A DNA stretch of 64,000 bases from Sva-07 sp963716095 (GTDB lineage: Bacteria; Actinomycetota; Acidimicrobiia; Acidimicrobiales; Ilumatobacteraceae), in NCBI GenBank assembly GCA_963716095.1, contig CAVQSV010000011.1, positions 248,001 to 312,000 of the forward strand, in the 5' to 3' direction. The notes beneath the pieces were generated by a model. It made no database searches. It was not told where the DNA came from and worked only from the letters and a program-made list of their open reading frames with translations. This document shows, piece by piece, positions 61,489 through 64,000 of this stretch. Each line of letters starts with the position of its first letter. Within the stretch, counting starts at the first letter, position 1. The position numbers and the translations under genes were made by a program.

Positions 61489-62534
61489 ACCGACTGGTTG
61501 CGATCGATCTGCCGGGTGGGCTCGGATTCGTCGACCGGTTGCAGCAGGCCTGGGAGGCCGGCGATGCCGCGTTTGCGGTGGACCAGCGTCTCCCTGCCGC
61601 CGCCAAACGGGAGCTCTGTGCGGCGATGCGGGTCGGCGACGAAGTCGAGCCCGGTGATGCGCTCGTCGTCGCCACGAGCGGATCCACCGGAGCACCCAAG
61701 GGTGTCGTACTGACCCACGACGCCGTCGCTGCATCGGCCCGCGCCACGAGCGACCGCCTCGAGGTCCGGGGCGACGACCACTGGTTGGCGTGTCTTCCGC
61801 TGTCGCACGTCGGCGGGCTGTCGGTGGTGACGCGGGCGCTCCACACGGGCACGCCGTTGACTGTGCTGCCCGGTTTCGATGCGACCGCAGTCGAACAGTC
61901 AGGCGCGACGCTGGTGTCACTGGTGGCGACCGCCCTCACCCGGATCGATCCGACCCGCTTCCGAACGATCGTGCTCGGCGGGAGCCGCCCGCCCGCCGAC
62001 CGCCCCGTCAACTGTGTGACCACCTACGGGATGACCGAAACGGGCAGCGGTGTCGTCTACGACGGCGTGCCACTCGACGGCGTGAAGATCGACATCGCCT
62101 CCGATGGCGAGATCCGCGTCCGCGCGCCGATGCTGCTGCGCTGCTACCGGGACGGCACGTCCCCGGTGGACGCAGAGGGTTGGTACGCCACGGGCGACCT
62201 CGGCGAGTGGTTGCCGGACGGCCGCCTGCACGTCGCCGGACGGCGCGGCGACCTGATCATCACGGGCGGGGAGAACGTCTGGCCCGAAGCGGTCGAGGCT
62301 GCGCTCGCCGATCACCCCGCTGTCGGTGATGTGATGGTGCGCGGGGTCGAGGACGCCGAGTGGGGTCAGCTCGTCGAAGCCGTCGTGGTCCCCGCCGGTG
62401 ATCCACCGTCGCTCGACTCGCTCCGGGCGCACGTCAAGCAGACCCACCCTGCGTTCATGGCACCACGCCGGCTCGTCGTCGTCGATGCGCTTCCGCGCAC
62501 AGCCCTGGGCAAGCTCCGCCGCACCGCCCCGTGA
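61485..62534 (+). CDS. menE: o-Succinylbenzoate-CoA ligase (MenE)
   Basis: A 349-residue AMP-forming ligase from a GTG overlapping the amidase stop. The phosphate loop is ATSGSTGAPKGVVLTH; then CLPLSHVGGLSVVTRAL, TTYGMTETGSGVVYDG, GWYATGDLGEWLPDG, ITGGENVWPEAVE and the C-terminal RTALGKLRRTAP. It is shorter than usual ligases, as actinobacterial MenE often is. It activates o-succinylbenzoate for MenB. menB and menC are not in this window. Confidence 0.88.
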   Translation: MNRLVAIDLPGGLGFVDRLQQAWEAGDAAFAVDQRLPAAAKRELCAAMRVGDEVEPGDALVVATSGSTGAPKGVVLTHDAVAASARATSDRLEVRGDDHWLACLPLSHVGGLSVVTRALHTGTPLTVLPGFDATAVEQSGATLVSLVATALTRIDPTRFRTIVLGGSRPPADRPVNCVTTYGMTETGSGVVYDGVPLDGVKIDIASDGEIRVRAPMLLRCYRDGTSPVDAEGWYATGDLGEWLPDGRLHVAGRRGDLIITGGENVWPEAVEAALADHPAVGDVMVRGVEDAEWGQLVEAVVVPAGDPPSLDSLRAHVKQTHPAFMAPRRLVVVDALPRTALGKLRRTAP

Positions 62535-62578
62535 CCGACGCCCGACCGCCCGGCCCCACCGCCCACCGCCCACATCTT

Positions 62579-62705
62579 CCGAAAAGTGCGCACGAGAACG
62601 TCAGCAGCGGGACGATCTGCGCACATTTCGGCCCATGGTCGTGCGAGCGGCAGAAATTGTCCGCGTCAGAGCATCATCAGCGGGCGGAGCCGCACATTTT
62701 TCGGG
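62579..62705. repeat. Pair of diverged ~55-bp elements with imperfect inverted ends
   Basis: The first element (62579-62631) begins CCGAAAAGTGCGCA and ends TGCGCACATTTCGG, an inverted repeat with one mismatch. The second (62649-62705) is a diverged copy: both share CATCAGCGGG/CGTCAGCAGCGGG in the middle and GCACATTT(TT)CGG at the end. They lie between convergent menE and SDR and could act as paired terminators or mobile repeats. Confidence 0.6.
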
Positions 62706-62741
62706 GTGGTGGGGCGTCGACGCGGGTTGGGCGGGACCGGG

Positions 62742-63492
62742 TCAGCCGGCGGCTGAGACGCCTGCGCCGCCGTCGATCACGTACGTCTCGCCGGTGATCC
62801 AGCTGGACAGGTCGCTGGCGAGGAACGTTGCCAGGTTGGCGATGTCCTGTGGCTCTCCGAGGCGTTTCAGCGGCATCCTCGCGGCCAACTCGTCGCCGAA
62901 GTTGTCGACGAGGACCTGGGCGAAGTCGGTGGCGACAAGACCGGGAGCGATACCGACGACCCGGGTGGGTCCCAATTCGACTGGCGAGCTGTCGGGTCAT
63001 GTGGATCAGCGCGGCCTTGGTCAGGTTGTAGATCCCGAGACCTCCGCCGTCCGTACGCAACCCGCCGACCGACGCGATGTTGATGATCGTCCCCGGACGC
63101 TCCTTGAACGACTGCTCCCACGCCGCCCTGCACCACAGCAACGGCGCCTCGAGGTTGACCTGGAACGTCTTGTCGTACCGACCCTTGTCGACCTCGAGCG
63201 TGCGTCCGTAATAGGGGTTGGTGGCGGCATTGTTGACCAGGATGTCGAGCCCACCGAATCGTTCGATCGTGGCACTGACCGCCCGTTGCCCGAGTCGGCG
63301 CTGCCGGCGTTGGCGGCGAAGTTCTCGACGGTCGCCGATCATCTCCGCCCGAGCGGCTTCGAGCTGATCCTGCTTGCGGCTGTTGATCATCACCTTCGCC
63401 CCGGAAGCAGCCAGCGATGCCGCGATCGCCTTGCCAATGCCCTTCGAAGCGCCGGTGACCAGCGCAACCTTGCCGTCCAGTGAAATCTCCAT
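62742..63492 (-). pseudogene. SDR-family oxidoreductase, three frameshifts
   Basis: The start (MEISLDGKVALVTGASKGIG) and the catalytic half (NNAATNPYYGR, NIASVGG, YNLTK) are in one frame. Between them, residues from about 63345 to 63290 read better in another frame (VENFAANAGSADSGN). The C-terminal part (VVGIAPGLVATDF ... YVIDGGAG) is in a third stretch after a shift near 62989. The net change is one extra base over 751 bp, giving about 249 residues when repaired. All motifs are intact, so error is likelier than decay. Confidence 0.8.
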
Positions 63493-63534
63493 GGCGGCCG
63501 AAACTATGCCCCGCCGCAGTCCGCGACGAACCGG

Positions 63535-64000
63535 TCACCAACGGCGCGGCGCCTCGGCATTGCGAGCGGCATCGGGCCCGTCGAGCTGGTCGATGGTCGA
63601 CAGGTGGCCGCACACCGTGATGACGATCACCGCGGCGGCTGCGGTGAACGCCTGCAGGAGCATCACGATGGCCACGTACGCAACGATTCCGAGGAACTGG
63701 CCGAGCGTGTTGACAATGCTGACCAGCCCCGACAGTGCCGCCGGGCGACCAAGCCGGTGATCAGCAGTCGCCCCGCCACGAACCAGAACCTGTCGTGCGT
63801 GAGGGTCCAACTGCGACCGATACCGAGGCCGTGACCACCGCCGGCGGCGATCACCGACGCCAACGTCAGTCGACCCCACAACCAGGCCGTTGCCACGAGG
63901 ACGGCCAGCACCACGAACACGACCGTCAGGACGATCGCTGCTCCCCCGCCATCGGCGGGCGACGACCAGCACCGCACCGGGATCGAGGCCAACGCCCATG
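63535..64000 (-). pseudogene. Membrane protein, partial (5' end outside window), frameshifted
   Basis: Two frames combine: IVLTVVFVVLAVLVATAWLWGRLTLA with GLGIGRSWTLTHDRFWFVAGRLLI, then ALSGLVSIVNTLGQFLGIVAYVAIVMLLQAFTAAAAVIVITV and the hydrophilic tail ...ARNAEAPRRW-stop at 63535. The break is near 63745. At least three membrane segments are visible, and the RSWxLTxxRFW motif between them resembles the membrane domain found with glycerophosphodiester phosphodiesterases and related proteins. Family assignment is tentative. Confidence 0.5.

Overview
This is a 64 kb stretch of very GC-rich DNA packed with genes on both strands. Most starts overlap or closely follow the stop before them (ATGA, GTGA and TGATG junctions). 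The gene content suggests a marine or soil Actinomycetota of the Acidimicrobiia (Ilumatobacter-like) kind: a menaquinone pathway, many short-chain dehydrogenases (SDRs), P450s, Rieske oxygenases, acyl-CoA ligases and TetR regulators. The taxonomic guess rests on general resemblance only. No rRNA, tRNA, CRISPR array, transposase or phage gene was seen.

Layout. 0-9 kb: a P450 with a small flavin-fold partner, a DinB-like protein, a shattered ankyrin-repeat gene, a TIM-barrel isomerase, a leftward SDR-SDR-TetR-SDR-SDR block, then a rightward SDR-ThuA pair. 9.3-16.5 kb: a TetR gene followed by a rightward operon of Zn-ribbon DUF35 protein, thiolase, 2-oxoacid dehydrogenase E1 alpha and beta, AcoX, E2 and a VOC protein, resembling an acetoin-dehydrogenase (aco) locus without E3. 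16.6-22.7 kb: a leftward unit of PEP-utiliser-like protein, PNPOx and acyl-CoA ligase, divergent from PNPOx, Rieske oxygenase and a small CxxC protein. 22.8-26.2 kb: a fused LivH-LivM permease and its lipoprotein binding protein, with no ATPase genes. 26.3-34.8 kb: carotenoid oxygenase divergent from TetR, then a leftward SDR-SnoaL-ligase-acyl-CoA dehydrogenase operon, a nitrilase-family hydrolase, a propeller-like protein and a HAD remnant. 35-50.4 kb: three more Rieske oxygenases, a P450, a Rieske ferredoxin, SDRs, SnoaL and VOC proteins, a phosphotransferase, an acyl-CoA ligase, a second ThuA protein and an enoyl-CoA hydratase. 50.5-54 kb: a second PEP-utiliser/acyl-CoA ligase pair. 54-62.5 kb: a menaquinone cluster (menG, menF, menD, DsbA-like, menH-like, menA, amidase, menE; menB and menC are not here). 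62.7-64 kb: a frameshifted SDR and a partial membrane protein.

How it fits together. Much of the window reads as peripheral catabolism of hydrophobic ring or side-chain compounds: hydroxylation (P450, Rieske), alcohol oxidation (SDR), CoA activation (AMP ligases), beta-oxidation and thiolysis, sorted into several small TetR-controlled operons. The substrate cannot be read from sequence.

The most striking non-coding feature is a family of about 40-bp intergenic palindromes with outer arms near GATGAGCGAA / TTCGCTCATC. There are 16 copies with two kinds of core plus 3 copies of a related variant, mostly as doublets about 20 bp apart. A second palindrome centred on GGTGTC-N-GACACC occurs twice. 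About ten genes carry single-base or dinucleotide frameshifts, often in runs of G or GC, which looks more like residual sequencing error than mass gene decay.
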